A DNA stretch of 64,000 bases from Dendrolimus kikuchii (GCA_019925095.2 CM034406.1:6550388-6614387), one strand, 5' to 3'. Counted from the first letter of the stretch, positions 16,601 through 35,896 are shown. Notes: generated by a model from the sequence alone, not told the origin. Program-made: numbers and translations.

Positions 16601-19600
16601 TGTTGCATTATGTTATTAGTATTTTCGTCAAGAGACTCGTTTTGAATATTTTCATTGCTATCACTTCGTTTAAACTCTTCTTGATTACTCTCATCATTAA
16701 TAGTAAAAATTGGCTCACTCTCAGATGGACTGAGAATTGAATCTAGTAATTCTGTAGTTGTACCACCATCTATTTGAGTTACATTTGTATTGATATCAAT
16801 AGGTTTATATTGTGTATTTTCAACTTCACACTCTTCTTTAATATTCGTTTGTTTGGAATTAACATTGGAAGTATTTGGTACGGAATCTAGTATATCAGTT
16901 TTTAGATTTTTACTTGCGTTTTCTGGTACGACATCTTTTTTAAAATTAAATTTTAATCCATTCAAAAGTTCATTTAAATCCAGAAGATTTTTACTATTGC
17001 GGTTAAAAAGCGGTTTTAACTCCAATTTCGGTAAAAGCTTATTTTGTTTATGATTTTCTGGGCGAATAAACTCAACATCTTTTAGTTTCAAAATATTTTT
17101 TAAAGGCGTCGTTTGTTTAACTTCTAATAACTTTTCTATAGGAATAAGAGATTTTAGTTTAAGCTTTGGATTCTGTTTTTCTACAAAACGCTCTTGCATA
17201 TTGCTAGATGCAAAGCCCAGGTCGTCACAGACACCGTCACCATTATCATTTATCAACAGATTACTTTGCTTTGACTGTGTGAAAATAGGTGTTTTACCTA
17301 TAATACTTCTTCCATCTTCTGTTCGACCTTGAGAAGACTTGAAAATTTTTCCCATAGGATCAACTACATTTTCACGAACGCTACTCGCTCCGCCATAACT
17401 ATCAATATCAAGCAAATTTCTGTGCAATAGACCTACTGGTCTCTTTTTTGGTAATTTTAATATTTCGTTTAGTACATTACTTGGATTTGGAGGGGGCATT
17501 CTGATTCTACCTAAAGTCCTTCCCAAAGGATGAATACAACGTGATTCTTGTACATGAGAAGCATCGGATAAAACTTCATCTCCTTCATTTTGTCTTGGGC
17601 TTACAATAATAGTTACTGTATTCCTACCACTCTCTTCGGGGATAGCGTCTTTAAGCATATTTTCTTCTGCCACCTTTGCCCTGGCAGCATCTCGTGCTAA
17701 AGCATCCTGATATTCCTCTTCTGTCACTTCCCGTAGAGTTTCCAACATTGACGAAGCAAGATCAACCTCTGGTTCTAAAAGATTTTTCGGTTCTTCCTTC
17801 TCATCATTTTGCCTAAAATGTACAAAAAGCAAAAAATATTAATTAGCAGGCAAACATTCCCAAGAAAAACACAAGTTATTTCTTTGTTATAAATAATACA
17901 CAACTCTGGGACCGACTTTAGACAACCTAGTCAATAATTAAAACTGTACTTTTATCAAATGTATCGTGCTGAGAATTAAACACAAGTCCTCTGAGTTTAG
18001 TGAACTACGCAGATCTTTACACCAGAGGTAGACTAATGATAAACTATCAAGTTCAAAGATCCTTCAAAAAATTTATAAATTAAAACCGTGTAAGCTCGTA
18101 ATGATAAAATTAAATAACTGACACTTGGCGAAAGCGACTTAATCGCATTTTCATAAAGCTGAAATGATTACTATATTTTGGTCTATTTAATTTTTAAAAA
18201 TCTAACAGAATTAAGCTCAATGGAGAGTTTTACTGCAAAACAAACAGTTAAATATGAATATAACAATAATAATTATAGCTTTCATTTGATAAATTATATA
18301 AAGGTCTATATTAATTATGTTTACGGTTCAAAAATTATCGCCATTTGTTTAAAGACATATAAAATCGTTATTTGCCATGACGGGGACAAATATATAACGT
18401 TACTGCAAAAGTCTAATCTACAGTAGAGTCTAAGATTTTCTAATAAACTTAATATTTACCAACGCTTAATGGTAAAACTGTAAAGAGTTCTGTGATCAAC
18501 ACTAATTTCGGACTTTTACCACCATTCTCACGGTAAATCTTAGGTGTACTTCAAAGACATGGTAAATGCTTGAAAATAGACATATCCATTACCATTGAAC
18601 AAAGATTACCAATTGACACCTCTTCGAAAACACAAAAAAAAAACAGTTTTTAAGTTAATCGGTTCTAGCACTCGCCGGTCGCTACCGCGGCATGGTTCGT
18701 ACATCTTGGTTTCAATTAAACCAACTGCTTGACACGACCTTGGTCTTCTTGCAACATACTTCCGGTCTTATTCATATTGAGTGAGATTAAGTTCGAAGGC
18801 TTCTATAAAAGAAACCTTCATACTTACTCTATCTCAATATGAATAAGACTGTTCGACTTTAATGTATTATAATAATAAATTAAAATATATAAGGTTTTGT
18901 CTAACAAGTAACTCTTGTACTAGTTGAAAGTTGTTAATAATAATTCTGATGAGTACTGTTTTCTTGTGTGCAATAAAGAATATTCTATTATATTCTAACG
19001 CAAGTAAATATTTTTTAAAAATCACCAAACTAATATTTATCAATGGTAAAACCTAAATATACCAAACTAATGGCAGAAAACTCGAAAAATCGTCTCTCTT
19101 TTATAAATGTCTTTATATTTCCAACTTATGTAGGTTAATCTTAAGATTCACAACGTAGTTCAATCTAAGATTTACCAAAATACGACCTTATATAGTATCT
19201 CACATATACATTTTAAATTAATAATAATAATCGGCAGACAAACACACATATTGTATATCCCTAAATTAAGCAAGTTACGCTTGTGTTATGGGTAATATAC
19301 AACGGAAATTAAATTAATTAATTATTAAAGCTAAATTAATTATGAATCATAAATAAATTAAGATGAATGGAAAGGAACCGGCGCCCTTGGAACAGCGATT
19401 TTTGGAGAATCACATTCTGAAATCGACATTTAGTGTGTCTAGAATATACTGGTCGGAAATAGGTGCAAGACATTGCATACCTTAAGTTCTACGTCATTTT
19501 GACACTAGACTAGTCTTATTCGTAACGTGGAAGTGTTAAGGCGACTATATTATGGATCGTGATGAATCAACAAAAAGTGCGTGTAAATGTACGTCCACAG

Positions 19601-22600
19601 TGTAATTACTTTTTGTGCAGTAACGTATAAAGTTGTTAGTAGACAACATCCGACAACAAAAAATCGTTTTAAATACATATTTAAAATTCAATTGCCAATT
19701 TTTGAAATCAGTCAACATGTGTTTACAATCGATAACATTTGTTACAGACATTTTCCTACAAATTGCATCCAATACGAGCGAGCATTCTTTGTTTTTTAAA
19801 TTCATTATGAGAAAACATACCATTGAAATAACCACTTACTTGTTATTTTAGCGGTTTTAAGCGCGGTATTATAGTTGATTTATATTATTCCGACGTTTTG
19901 GCCAGTTTGCAGTAGCGGTGATCACGGAAGGTAAAGATATCAAGTGCTAATGAGTTGTATTTAGCCTACCGCCAACTTGTTCATTTTAATTATTTAATTT
20001 AAATTTTTATTCATGGTTATTATTTACTCTATGGAAGCCTAATTAAAATACTAGCATATGCCCGCGATTTCATCGGCGCTTGATTTGAAATTCCCACAGG
20101 ATTCCCGGGACACAAAGCCGCAGTATTAGAAAAGAATGTAACCTATCGTTTTTATGAAAACTGTGTCGGAATAAGCTAATTTTTATGCACCCGAATAACT
20201 AAAAACCGCTCCCGGGAAAATTCCCGCGAGATCAAGGGGGGTTAAAAATCACACATTTTATTACATAAAATTTGCTATCGATCGGTGAAAAAACTCAATG
20301 GAATTCGATTTCTTTTAATGTAGCCATTTTAAAATATTCCCAGATTTTAAGCGTCAAAATTTATTTTCGATGAGCAAAAACCGTATTGAAATTAGCCCCC
20401 AGTACCGTCTACCGTACGTAACTGTCTTCTCTATTGTAATTTGGGTGGTTTTTCTTTTGATTCAGATGTAGTGGTTGGGTTTATCCAGTGTGTGTTCACT
20501 GATTGCCGACTTCGTAGACCTTGTGTGTTTCATGTCAACAATATGTTCTTTTACATACATACATAACTTCACGCCAGTTCCCTTGCGGGGTAGGCACGAA
20601 CAACAGAGCGCCATTTAGGCTTATTCTTACACACCTCACTTGCTTCTTCGACATTCATAACTCTTGTCATGCACGCTCGTCTGTTCTTAAGGCTCCTGAC
20701 ATCACCCTCCGCTAGTACACGATCAATTTGATCATGGAAGGTGTGTCGTGGCCTTCCACGACTTCTGCATCCATCCACTTTTGCATTGTATATCTGTTTA
20801 GTCATTCTTTCATCATGCATTCTTTCCACGTGCCCGAACCACCGGAGCATGTTCTTTTACCCATGTTTTTATGTTCCTCTTTGATTGCCCAATGTATGAT
20901 GAACCACACTGACGATCAAGCTTATGGATACCTGCATCCTAGAGTGGGATATTGTACTGACAGGTCTCAAAAACTGGGTAATCCTTTTATGCGACTTGAA
21001 ATACGATTTGATTGAAGCTCGCTTGAGAATATGACCAATTCTACATATTAAAACGTAGTTTTGTTATGCGTATTAGTCGCGAAAAGTTAAGAAAATATTA
21101 CGTATTTTTTATTAGGGGAGGTACGTCTGTTGCCTGTAGAATAGTCGTACAATTTTAAAACCTAGCAAGCGCTTCCCACGAAATCTCATTACACATCATA
21201 AAAAAAATGTTATAAACTGCAACGACATGCTACATTTCATAATTATTTTTACATGTTTTGACAGATACAATACCAAAGCATATACGCCTAGCAAGACAAT
21301 GAATTCTCAAACATTAATTTAAAAAACAATGTGTGTACAGCTGAGAAGTTTGTGTACAATATGCCGTACAAGTACAACTCATTTGTTGCTGAAAATTACT
21401 ATTTATTATATTTTGTTAAGTTGTATTATTGGTGGTATAAATGCGGTGAGCAAAATTCAAAAAATTGCATCAAGAATGTCATCTAATGTTATGGTGTTGC
21501 ATTATATTGCTCCACAAAAAGCAACTGCGGCGTGGGTGTGGAGGCACCGTTATACTTACTTCGCGAAAGGTCGTGTAGCAGTTGGAAAAAATATTGAAGA
21601 AGAGCCATCTGAATCAGCGCTTCGATACCGACAGGGGCAATCGTCAAGATCATCAGTTCGCGGAAGAAGACTTTGTAAAGCGTCGCGGCTTTTATCGTCA
21701 GACAACCCAGCCGGACCAGGGCATGGGCAACACTCCCCAAAGTCTAGCTGTCTGGCTAATCTTACATTGTCCAGTTCCAGGTTTAAAGGCTGTGATGATA
21801 TCTATAAAAAAAGGAGTTAGAAGTTTGTTAATCTGTGTTATTATAAAATTGATGTCGCTTTATTTTCAGACATAGAACAGTATAGGATTGCGTTTGACCA
21901 CTGTCTCACCTGATGTTGAGTGATGACGCAGTCTAGGATGGAGCACGCTTACCTAGAAGATACCTATTCACTCGTGACTCGAAGACTTCAAGATTGTAAT
22001 TGTCAGGAAAAACAGACTCCGGCAAATTATTCCACTCTTCGGCAGTGCGCACCAGAAAAGATGAAGCGAAACGCTTGGTTCTAACTGGTGGAGTTTCCAC
22101 CATGTATCGGTGGCGCAAACCGGTGCTTCTGGATGTCCGATTGTAAAATAGGGATGGAGGAATCAGCTTGTGCAATCCTAAGGAACACTCCCCAAAATGT
22201 ATCCGATAGAAGACAGCCCCGCGACCTTGCGTCTATGCTCTAGACTCCGAAGTCGATTATTAGCTAATTATTATTAGCTATTTAGCTATTTATTATTCTA
22301 TATTAGCTCCAAAAATACAGTTGATATTAGTTCCGCAGCTACTAGAATCATAACAAAGAATGAATACCGCAAATTCGTCCGTCTGTCTTCTTATAATTCT
22401 AGGCACCGACTTTTAACCGATGGTTAAAATAAAATAATCGCTAAAATGTAGTTAATCGATAAACAGTGATTATTTTATTTTTACGTTCGATTAAATATCG
22501 GTGCACACCAGCACAAGTTTGTTATTTGTTATTGTAATATTATAAAATTCTAAACTTACCGCTGTACATTGAAGCTATTTTAAAAAAAGTAATTAGAATA

Positions 22601-23402
22601 GACTATACAAACGATGGAGAACACTAAGCAATTTTTTTTAGATTTTTTATCTGTTTGTTCAGGGTTCACGTAAAAACTACTGGGCCAATTTCGATGCGGC
22701 TTTCGCTGATCGACAGCTAATTTTTAAACTGTGCAGTACTTTTTATCCTGGGAATTTTTCTGGGAATTATTTATTATGGTCAGGTTTAAAAAAACTATTT
22801 CCAATGTGATTATTTTACTGATCGATAGCTGTAATATAATGCGTGATATTTCTATCCCGGGAATCCTGCGGGATTTTCCCGGGAGCGGTTTGCACTTGTT
22901 CGGGTGCGTAAAAATTTGCTTATTCCGACACTTTTTCAAATACTGAGGTATTTTGTGTTCCGAGAATCCCGCGGGAATTTCAAATCAAGCATAAACGAAG
23001 TCGCGGAGATATCCTACTTTTACTATAAGTTCTTGTAATCTACGAAGGCAGGCGGGCTTTACTCGTAAAATTAACTCACACATTAAAACTATACCTAATT
23101 ATGCATAAAGGGCGGTCTTATCGCTAAAAAGCAATCTCTTCCAGACAGTCATAGCAATGAAATGAGATGATAATGATATGTATGTATTTAAAATATATAT
23201 AATCTTTAGTGAAACATTATCTAAATGATGGTGAAATCTGTTTAAAACTCCTTTGCGTGGTTTAGGTGAAGTTAGTGGATATAGAGACAGACAAACGCAG
23301 AAAGACGAATGTATGTAAACAAGATAAAAAATAACGATAGGGAATACTTACATAATTTTCAATAAACAAACAACTAAAGGCCAAAACTACCCTAGACCAC
23401 AT
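13681..23402 (-). CDS. Unrecognised large secreted protein (three exons, about 1,470 aa)
   Basis: I do not recognise the family. Exon 1 (23402-23352) encodes [17 protein letters not shown], a short signal peptide, and ends at GTAAGT in phase 0. Exon 2 (21789-21560) starts after ATCATCACAG and encodes 76 residues, including [11 protein letters not shown] and DDCPCRY. It ends at GTAAGT in phase 2. Exon 3 (17812-13681) starts after CATTTTAG, restores the frame and runs 4.1 kb to TAA. All phases fit. The exon-3 product is rich in Asn, Ser, Lys, Glu and Leu and is probably largely disordered. It has recurring Lys/Leu runs ([21 protein letters not shown]), a likely helical stretch in the C-terminal half (about 14,700-15,100), scattered cysteines and a basic-Cys end ([10 protein letters not shown]). 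No catalytic motif or membrane segment is visible beyond the signal peptide. Its length and clean frame argue that it is expressed. It is divergent from Cdk1, 2.8 kb away. A fast-evolving structural or extracellular protein is a guess only. Confidence 0.72.
18765..18849. repeat. 85-nt near-perfect hairpin
   Basis: The left 17 bases gtcttattcatattgag (18765-18781) pair perfectly with ctcaatatgaataagac (18833-18849), and pairing continues with mismatches to a small loop near 18803. The shape fits a microRNA precursor or a fold-back MITE. It lies in intron 2 of the orphan secreted gene. I do not recognise a known microRNA. Confidence 0.6.
20045..20400. repeat. Dispersed repeat C, copy 1
   Basis: It begins at the actagcatatgcccgcgatt region and contains gaataagctaatttttatgc and ctcccgggaaaattcccgcg. 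Related copies are at 22640-23020 (inverted) and 47210-47790. Confidence 0.55.
20556..20852 (-). mobile_element. LINE ORF2 C-terminus, family L2, with microsatellite tail
   Basis: The minus strand reads [34 protein letters not shown] and [11 protein letters not shown], then stops. The 3' end runs into a tacataca repeat, a tail style of RTE-like LINEs. A nearly identical copy lies at 48465-48767. Others are at 54525-54736 and 50812-50853. Confidence 0.8.
21915..22200 (-). mobile_element. LINE ORF2 C-terminus, family L3
   Basis: The minus strand reads [40 protein letters not shown] and [10 protein letters not shown], a common end of insect LINE reverse-transcriptase proteins. It lies in intron 1 of the orphan secreted gene. 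Confidence 0.75.
22640..23020. repeat. Dispersed repeat C, inverted copy
   Basis: This is the inverse of 20045-20400, with cgggattttcccgggagcgg and gcgtaaaaatttgcttattc. It lies in intron 1 of the orphan secreted gene. Confidence 0.55.
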
Positions 23403-24169
23403 TTTCCATTTGCGTTCACATGGAGCCGACACACAAATGATCAAAAGCCTTACTTTTCCTACCTTTATTTCAAGCTATCTCCAGCATCATATCATGGAGA
23501 TAACTCTCGATAACCTATTGTGTTGGTAAGGCACGCGCTGATCGCCATACGTGACCGCGAGGAGACAGTTGCACAATTGCACTTTATCGATTCGAGCTAT
23601 CTGTTTTAATATGAAATTAGATAGTGACCTATTAATTAAATACATCACGGCTATTTAAAATGAATATATTGGCTAAGTGTATATTACACCACGATATCGA
23701 ATGGTTCCGTCAAGACGACATTTTTTTTATATCTAAAAGTTATTCTTAATCAGCTACTTTACTCAATTTTACAATCTAGGCTATAGAGTAAACTAATAAA
23801 TAATTTAATTTTACTAATATTCTGCAAAATAAATGATGTCTAAGAATGTGTCCATTGGCAGTTCAGTTACTCATTGTCTGTTAAGGCACATTTACCTCGT
23901 GTTCTAAATATCACTTGTACACTAACTCAAACAGTTTAGTTCTTTTGAGTCTTCGCACTAAGTTTGTGGTATCGAGCAGTTGGATTGCTTCGACATTCAC
24001 ATGGTGATAAAACCTCTTTTCGTGGGCTTCTATGAGACAACAAATGATCTTTGTTGTTTTTGTCCTTTGCCTACGAAACACTAAAAAAATATTAAATTGG
24101 AAATACTCCATATCTCAAAAACTGCTTATATGATCTTAAGCCGACATTAAACGATTAATTCATGTTTTT

Positions 24170-24320
24170 CAAATTGGATAATCAACCAAAGTGATCCATC
24201 TAAACTCAAACTTGTATCATGCAATGTTTCTGAATACCGTCGTGTCTCTTAGATCCTGTGCCTTTCAACCAAATTGATGCAATTTGGTTGGTCCGTCTGA
24301 TATCAGCATTAATGCCTAAA
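24170..24320. repeat. MITE, family N
   Basis: It holds the dyad accaaattgatgcaatttggt and ends gtctgatatcagcatta. Related copies are at 27697-27842, 38832-38935, 41255-41335 and 45294-45370, most ending near gtctaatatcggctt. Confidence 0.5.
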
Positions 24321-24357
24321 AAACCTGCTTTCGCAAATTCGCATCACGACTATTGTC

Positions 24358-24495
24358 CACTTTCTATATCTCACTAATCATTCACTTGCCCTACCATTGG
24401 TTGAATTTTGACATTACTTGTATGGAGCTTAATAATATGTCATAACCAGGAGTAAGGCAAATGAACGGTTGGTAAGATATAAGAACCGGCCATAT
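24358..24495. repeat. Palindromic MITE, family M
   Basis: The left part (attcacttgccctaccattg) is an imperfect inverse of the right part (gtaaggcaaatgaacggttg). Confidence 0.6.
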
Positions 24496-24595
24496 GACCA
24501 AAATCAAAATGAAGTGGAACTTTATGATATGTCTTACGCCTGAGTATATCTAGACATGTGTCAATTTTAATAATTGTAAGATTGCGTTCTACTTG

Positions 24596-24779
24596 ACCTC
24601 ACAACGACCACGTTCACAACCGCGATTTTTGTTACTTCGATCCACCTCTTAACATGGGTTGTTATGGGCGCTGCGTGAGCGAACATTATGATGTCATTAA
24701 TGACGTTTTCATAGCGACAGTAACGGTCGTAACCACTTCGTGGAACGGCTGAAGCAGCATTTTGAGTGTTGTGAAATAT
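24596..24779. mobile_element. MITE with cacaacg/cgttgtg ends, copy 1
   Basis: The ends are cctcacaacgaccacgttc and gagtgttgtgaa. It is about 65-70% similar by eye to 49681-49880, including atgatgtcattaatgacgtt against gatgacgtcattggtgacgt. No coding capacity is seen. Confidence 0.6.
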
Positions 24780-26213
24780 AAAACGAACGCATCGTAAGCG
24801 ATTCTGCAAAAGCGGCTGTTTCAGGCCTTCTAACTAATTTTCGTTTTTAGTATTTTCGAAACTCTACAATCTCAATTTTTCTTAAAATATTGCTTAAAGT
24901 GCACAATTGCCGACTTTAGAGGCTAATCATAAATATTATCGTCCCAGCCTCATTTTGATATAAATAAAAAACATTGCAATTTTAAAACTCAATTACATGT
25001 ATGCCGGCCGCATCTAGTTTTCAGTAATTTCCCAATTTTAATACACCGTTACTTAACACCAAATAAACTACACCTTCCATTCAAAAATGACTGTGATATA
25101 CAGACGAACTGACATAATGAAAACATAAGGATTCTGTTTTTCACCAAAACGATTGCGCAACTCTAAAAATATTCCGATGTTTACTAATTTGAACACGTTG
25201 AACCGTATTTGTTCCTTTTCATTTATACCTTTTTAATTTCTAGAATGTTTATATAGAAACGGCTAGAGAATTTTTATTCTAGACCGTGGACGAAATATTC
25301 TTTTTCCTTGTCCCAGACGATGTAAGCCGAAAGATAAGCCGAATTTTAAGCCTAGACGAACCATGAACAGATACTAATATACATTAACGTTATTTTGTTT
25401 ATTTCTAATTGGATTTCCTTAAATTAAGAAATAGGGAGAGCGTTAAGGGTATAAATTTCTTTGACACGAATTAGAGTTTATTAAATAATTATTTTCATAA
25501 ATTAAAAGACTCTCATCTTGCACCTTTTTTTCATATCACATATTCGCATTGAATAGTAAAAAGCTGAAATGCTACTTAATACTAGATGGCACTTTAAGTT
25601 ATTTTTAAATATGCACTCAATAGATGTCATTGTATAGCCTATTTATTCATTATTATTGCTTAAGATGATTTCTTTTTCAAGTATAACAATTCAAAAATTT
25701 TATAAAAAATTTAAAAATGTAAATTTGAATTACTAAAATAATATAGCTAAACTGTACTCAACCTTAAAAGTAAATTTACAGTCTATGATTTTCATTCTGA
25801 TCATGTTCCATTACCGAACTAGATGATCTTACGTTTGTTGACATAACATTGTAAATAGCCTATAGAAAATAATAACGTTTATGCTGAAAATTATGCATAG
25901 TTTAATCAGAGACAAGAAATTTGCTGTTCTATCTGCTTCAAAATTTCAAAAACTTCGTTTCGAAAGTCGTTGAAGTTGCAAAATTGCAAATTACCAACGA
26001 TTGTTTTATTAAATTCTATGAACATTGTATAAATTCAGTAATAAACTTGATTCCCGATCGTTATCGTTAACGACAGTAATAAGTTTTAAGCTATAGAATT
26101 TCCGGAAAAAGCCTTCTCTTATTTGATGTAAGAAAATACTATTTTCAAAATAGTAAACGCGTTTAAACGGTGATCCATATCACCAACAACCTTACACCGC
26201 GTTTTCTTGTTAA

Positions 26214-32901
<6,688 letters not shown>

Positions 32902-32957
32902 CATACACTCCAAGCCAGTGTCCACTACAGCAAGTCCAAGCAGAACTTATATGCGGC

Positions 32958-33100
32958 CTTGAAGTTCGTACGAGAGTTTCCCCTTGAAGTTTGTATGACT
33001 TTTTCCCATTGAATTTCGTACTAGTTTTTACGACTTTGAAGTTTGTGCGAGTTTTAGCCCTCTTAAAGTTCGTGCGAGTTTTACCTCTTTGAATGATTTA
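32958..33100 (+). repeat. Degenerate tandem repeat in the Cdk1 3' region
   Basis: About five imperfect 24-30-bp units contain ttgaagttcgtacgag or close variants. A further unit lies at about 33253-33280. The array starts about 55 bp after the Cdk1 stop codon, so it is probably transcribed in the 3'UTR. Confidence 0.75.
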
Positions 33101-34024
33101 AGAATTGTTGATGGGAACTTAAATGTCATGTTTTGCTGTGTATTTTCATAAAAAGTTTGTATACTATTGGTTAAAAGTATATGAACATTGTAGAATATTG
33201 ATTGTGTGTTTGTGATGAAAACGTAAACATTGTATGAGCAAGCATTAAATGCATCCTTGAAGTTCGTACGAGTTTTTACCTCAAGTTCATTGTACTTGAA
33301 GTCTGATGTTTAACTGTGCAGTTTTTCGTATTATATATAAGTATTGATAAATGTATACAATAATTGTGGGAATTTAATTGTTTTTAATGAAGAATTGTTT
33401 ATTTGTATTAAAAATCTTAGCTATTTAGCTATTTCGAGCTGCGGCAAGACTCATTTGCTATCTGTTAAAAACCTACAATTAGTCTCAAGTTTTCCTGAAG
33501 ATACTTGACATCAGCTTTTTTTAGAGGCAGGTTTGAATTTTGCTAGTAACAATAATACTAGTTGCACCCCCCCGACATGATTCGCGCGAGTCTTAAACTT
33601 TTTAATATGCTTTTATATTAGCTTCATACGTATGTTTGTAACGGAATCTTTCAAGTTAAATTTGATCGACTTCCCGGTTTCCGATTGAGCTGAAATTTTG
33701 CACGTATGTGTATATCGCGTGACAATGCAATAATATGGTACCATGGAGCTGATCTGATGATGGAGTCGGAAGGTGGTCATAGGAACTCCTTTACTAAACA
33801 AGATAGACCTGTCGTATTTGGGCTCGTTTTACTTGTCTTGGCTAGCACTCTGCTGCTACATGATATGCAGGATCTCAAAAGCTTGTATTTAAAAACCTTT
33901 TTAAAAAAGCTTATTTTTACATAACATTCCATTTTATCATAAAAGTGTATTTAATTCTTTTTTCAAAGTTTCCACGGAGAAGGGTATTAAATCACTAAAA
34001 AATGAAAAATAAATAACAGTTTTA

Positions 34025-34251
34025 AAAAAATACGCTTTTATAGAAAATCCAACTAAAGAATAGAAAATAAATTTTAATAAATTTGAATTTAAAATAGTGT
34101 ACGAAAAAATGATTATATTGTAAAAAAAGCGTGGGGTGCATGGTATCAATAGTTATAAATATTTTATGAACAGATATGAGTAGAAGGGTTATTTTGATAA
34201 TATCCTGAAAAGTTATTTTTTAGTTGGATTTTCTATAAAAGCGTATTTTTT
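34025..34251. mobile_element. Tc1/mariner-type MITE with perfect 33-bp inverted repeats
   Basis: The ends start aaaaaatacgcttttataga and are perfect inverses over 33 bp (34025-34057 and 34219-34251). TA dinucleotides flank both ends (34023-34024 and 34252-34253). There is no coding capacity. The perfect repeats suggest recent insertion. Confidence 0.88.
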
Positions 34252-35237
34252 TAGTTTTTTTTTTTAACTATTATTATCGGAATTACAAGTTGTGTAAAGT
34301 TGTCCCAATTAATGTAATTTTTTAATTATAACTTGTATCATTGAAGAAGAGTACTCACAATGACAGAAACTAAAGAAGTTTACCCCGAAAACCTTTTAAA
34401 TCTGATCTAGTTAGATGACGTTATAGGGTAATAATCTCTCATTTTTACTTAATTAGGGCGTGTCCATAAAGTATGTTTGCATACAAGGGTGATATAAGGA
34501 AACGAGACGTTCGCAATTCACATCAAGGAAAAATAATTCTGTCGTCTCCGATACACGACTGGAGTTTACGCCTTAAACATTAAAAAAACATGTGCACATG
34601 CGCACCGACCGCGGACGTATATGAAATCATTTGATGTTTGTTCGTTATTCTTGCTAAAACTAAAAAACGGCCAGATTTGTTTGTTTTCTTTGATATAATA
34701 CACGGTGGTTTAAAAACAAGTACCTAACGCTTTTGAGTCAGTACTCAAAAATTTCACTCACCCATAAAATATAAACCGGGGGCCTTATATGAAAATCGAT
34801 TCTTAAGGAGTAGACTCCAATTAAAAGGGGTGAGGTCTAGTTTCTGTAACATGACATTTATAGACGGCCCCAGAAGCTGTGATGCATCGTGATAAGATAG
34901 GGATCCAAAAACGCAAGTAGGAGAGTGGACAGTCAAATAAATTGATATACTTTATATCGTTTTACTAAAACTTCGCAGCCTTATGGATCTTGTACAGATC
35001 TACTTCCCATTCTAAATCCATTATCTACCCCAAACAATTACATGACTGTTATTGTAACTTTTAGCCCCGTGAAGGTAACAACAGGGGCAAAATAGCAGAA
35101 CACAGTAAAACAAACATGAGAATTTGTTGCTAATTCATTGCGAAAATAGTGGAGCGGACAGTCCGATCAATTGAGGTACTTTTTATAAAATTTCATAAAA
35201 TTGCGCAAACTATCGATTTTGTATGAGCGTACTACTT

Positions 35238-35374
35238 GGCCTGGTTCCTATGTCTTAACAACCGTCCATTTGCCTTACTATCTGTTAAAATTTGACATAA
35301 GCTATATGACATACTACTATAGATGGTAGAGAAAGTGGATGGATAGTAAGATATAGTAACCGGCCATTAGACAT
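35238..35374. repeat. Palindromic MITE, family M
   Basis: The left half (tggttcctatgtcttaacaa) is the imperfect inverse of the right half (gtaagatatagtaaccggcc). Confidence 0.6.
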
Positions 35375-35703
35375 CATAAGTAGGTACTGGTAAAAGGAGT
35401 CAAACGGCGCATTGATTATTGTTTGAAAAGTAATCAAACATATTTCTATGATAGATATTTTAAAAGTTAGATGATATGATGTATTTTAACACCTGAGGGC
35501 CTAAAGTGGTCAGCTAGGTCAGGTAACATGACAAGTATCAACATAGAGTGGAACTTTATGCTTTGTTTTTCAACTACCAGTATATCCAGATATGTGTCAA
35601 TTTCACTAAGCGATTCACCAAAGGCGACCGCTTTAGGCCCTCTATTCCTTTATATATAAATAATGTTAGAATTTAATGTAAGATGTGTCAGCATCCTATT
35701 CAC

Positions 35704-35896
35704 TCCAGTCGAAAGCCGGAATTTGCGATTGTTGCTAACTTCATACCAAGACAGAGTGAAAACTCCTGAACTTGAAAATTAAATAATCGGCTATTATGTA
35801 ATATTTTATTACTGAGAGATAACACTAACGAAATATAAGCCAGCATGTTTAGCATGAAGTTAGCAGTAATCGCAATTTCCGGCAATCGGCTGGAGC
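35704..35896. mobile_element. MITE with 40-bp imperfect inverted repeats
   Basis: The left arm (agtcgaaagccggaatttgc, then gttgctaacttcat) and right arm (atgaagttagcagtaatcgc, then ccggcaatcggctgg) are inverted matches about 110 bp apart. No target duplication is clear. Confidence 0.65.

Noticed and set aside
14321..17053. Several plus-strand frames of 65-123 residues
   Set aside because: All are shadows of the 4.1-kb minus-strand exon.
21329..21875. Plus-strand frames of 163 and 97 residues, one with a hydrophobic N-terminus resembling a secreted protein
   Set aside because: The minus strand of the same bases is a phase-matched exon of the orphan secreted gene with strong splice sites and ordered cysteines, which explains the open plus frames.
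23911..24111. Minus-strand frame of 66 residues with basic and helical character
   Set aside because: It is protein-like but has no recognisable family, no supported splice partner and sits among MITEs; too weak to call.
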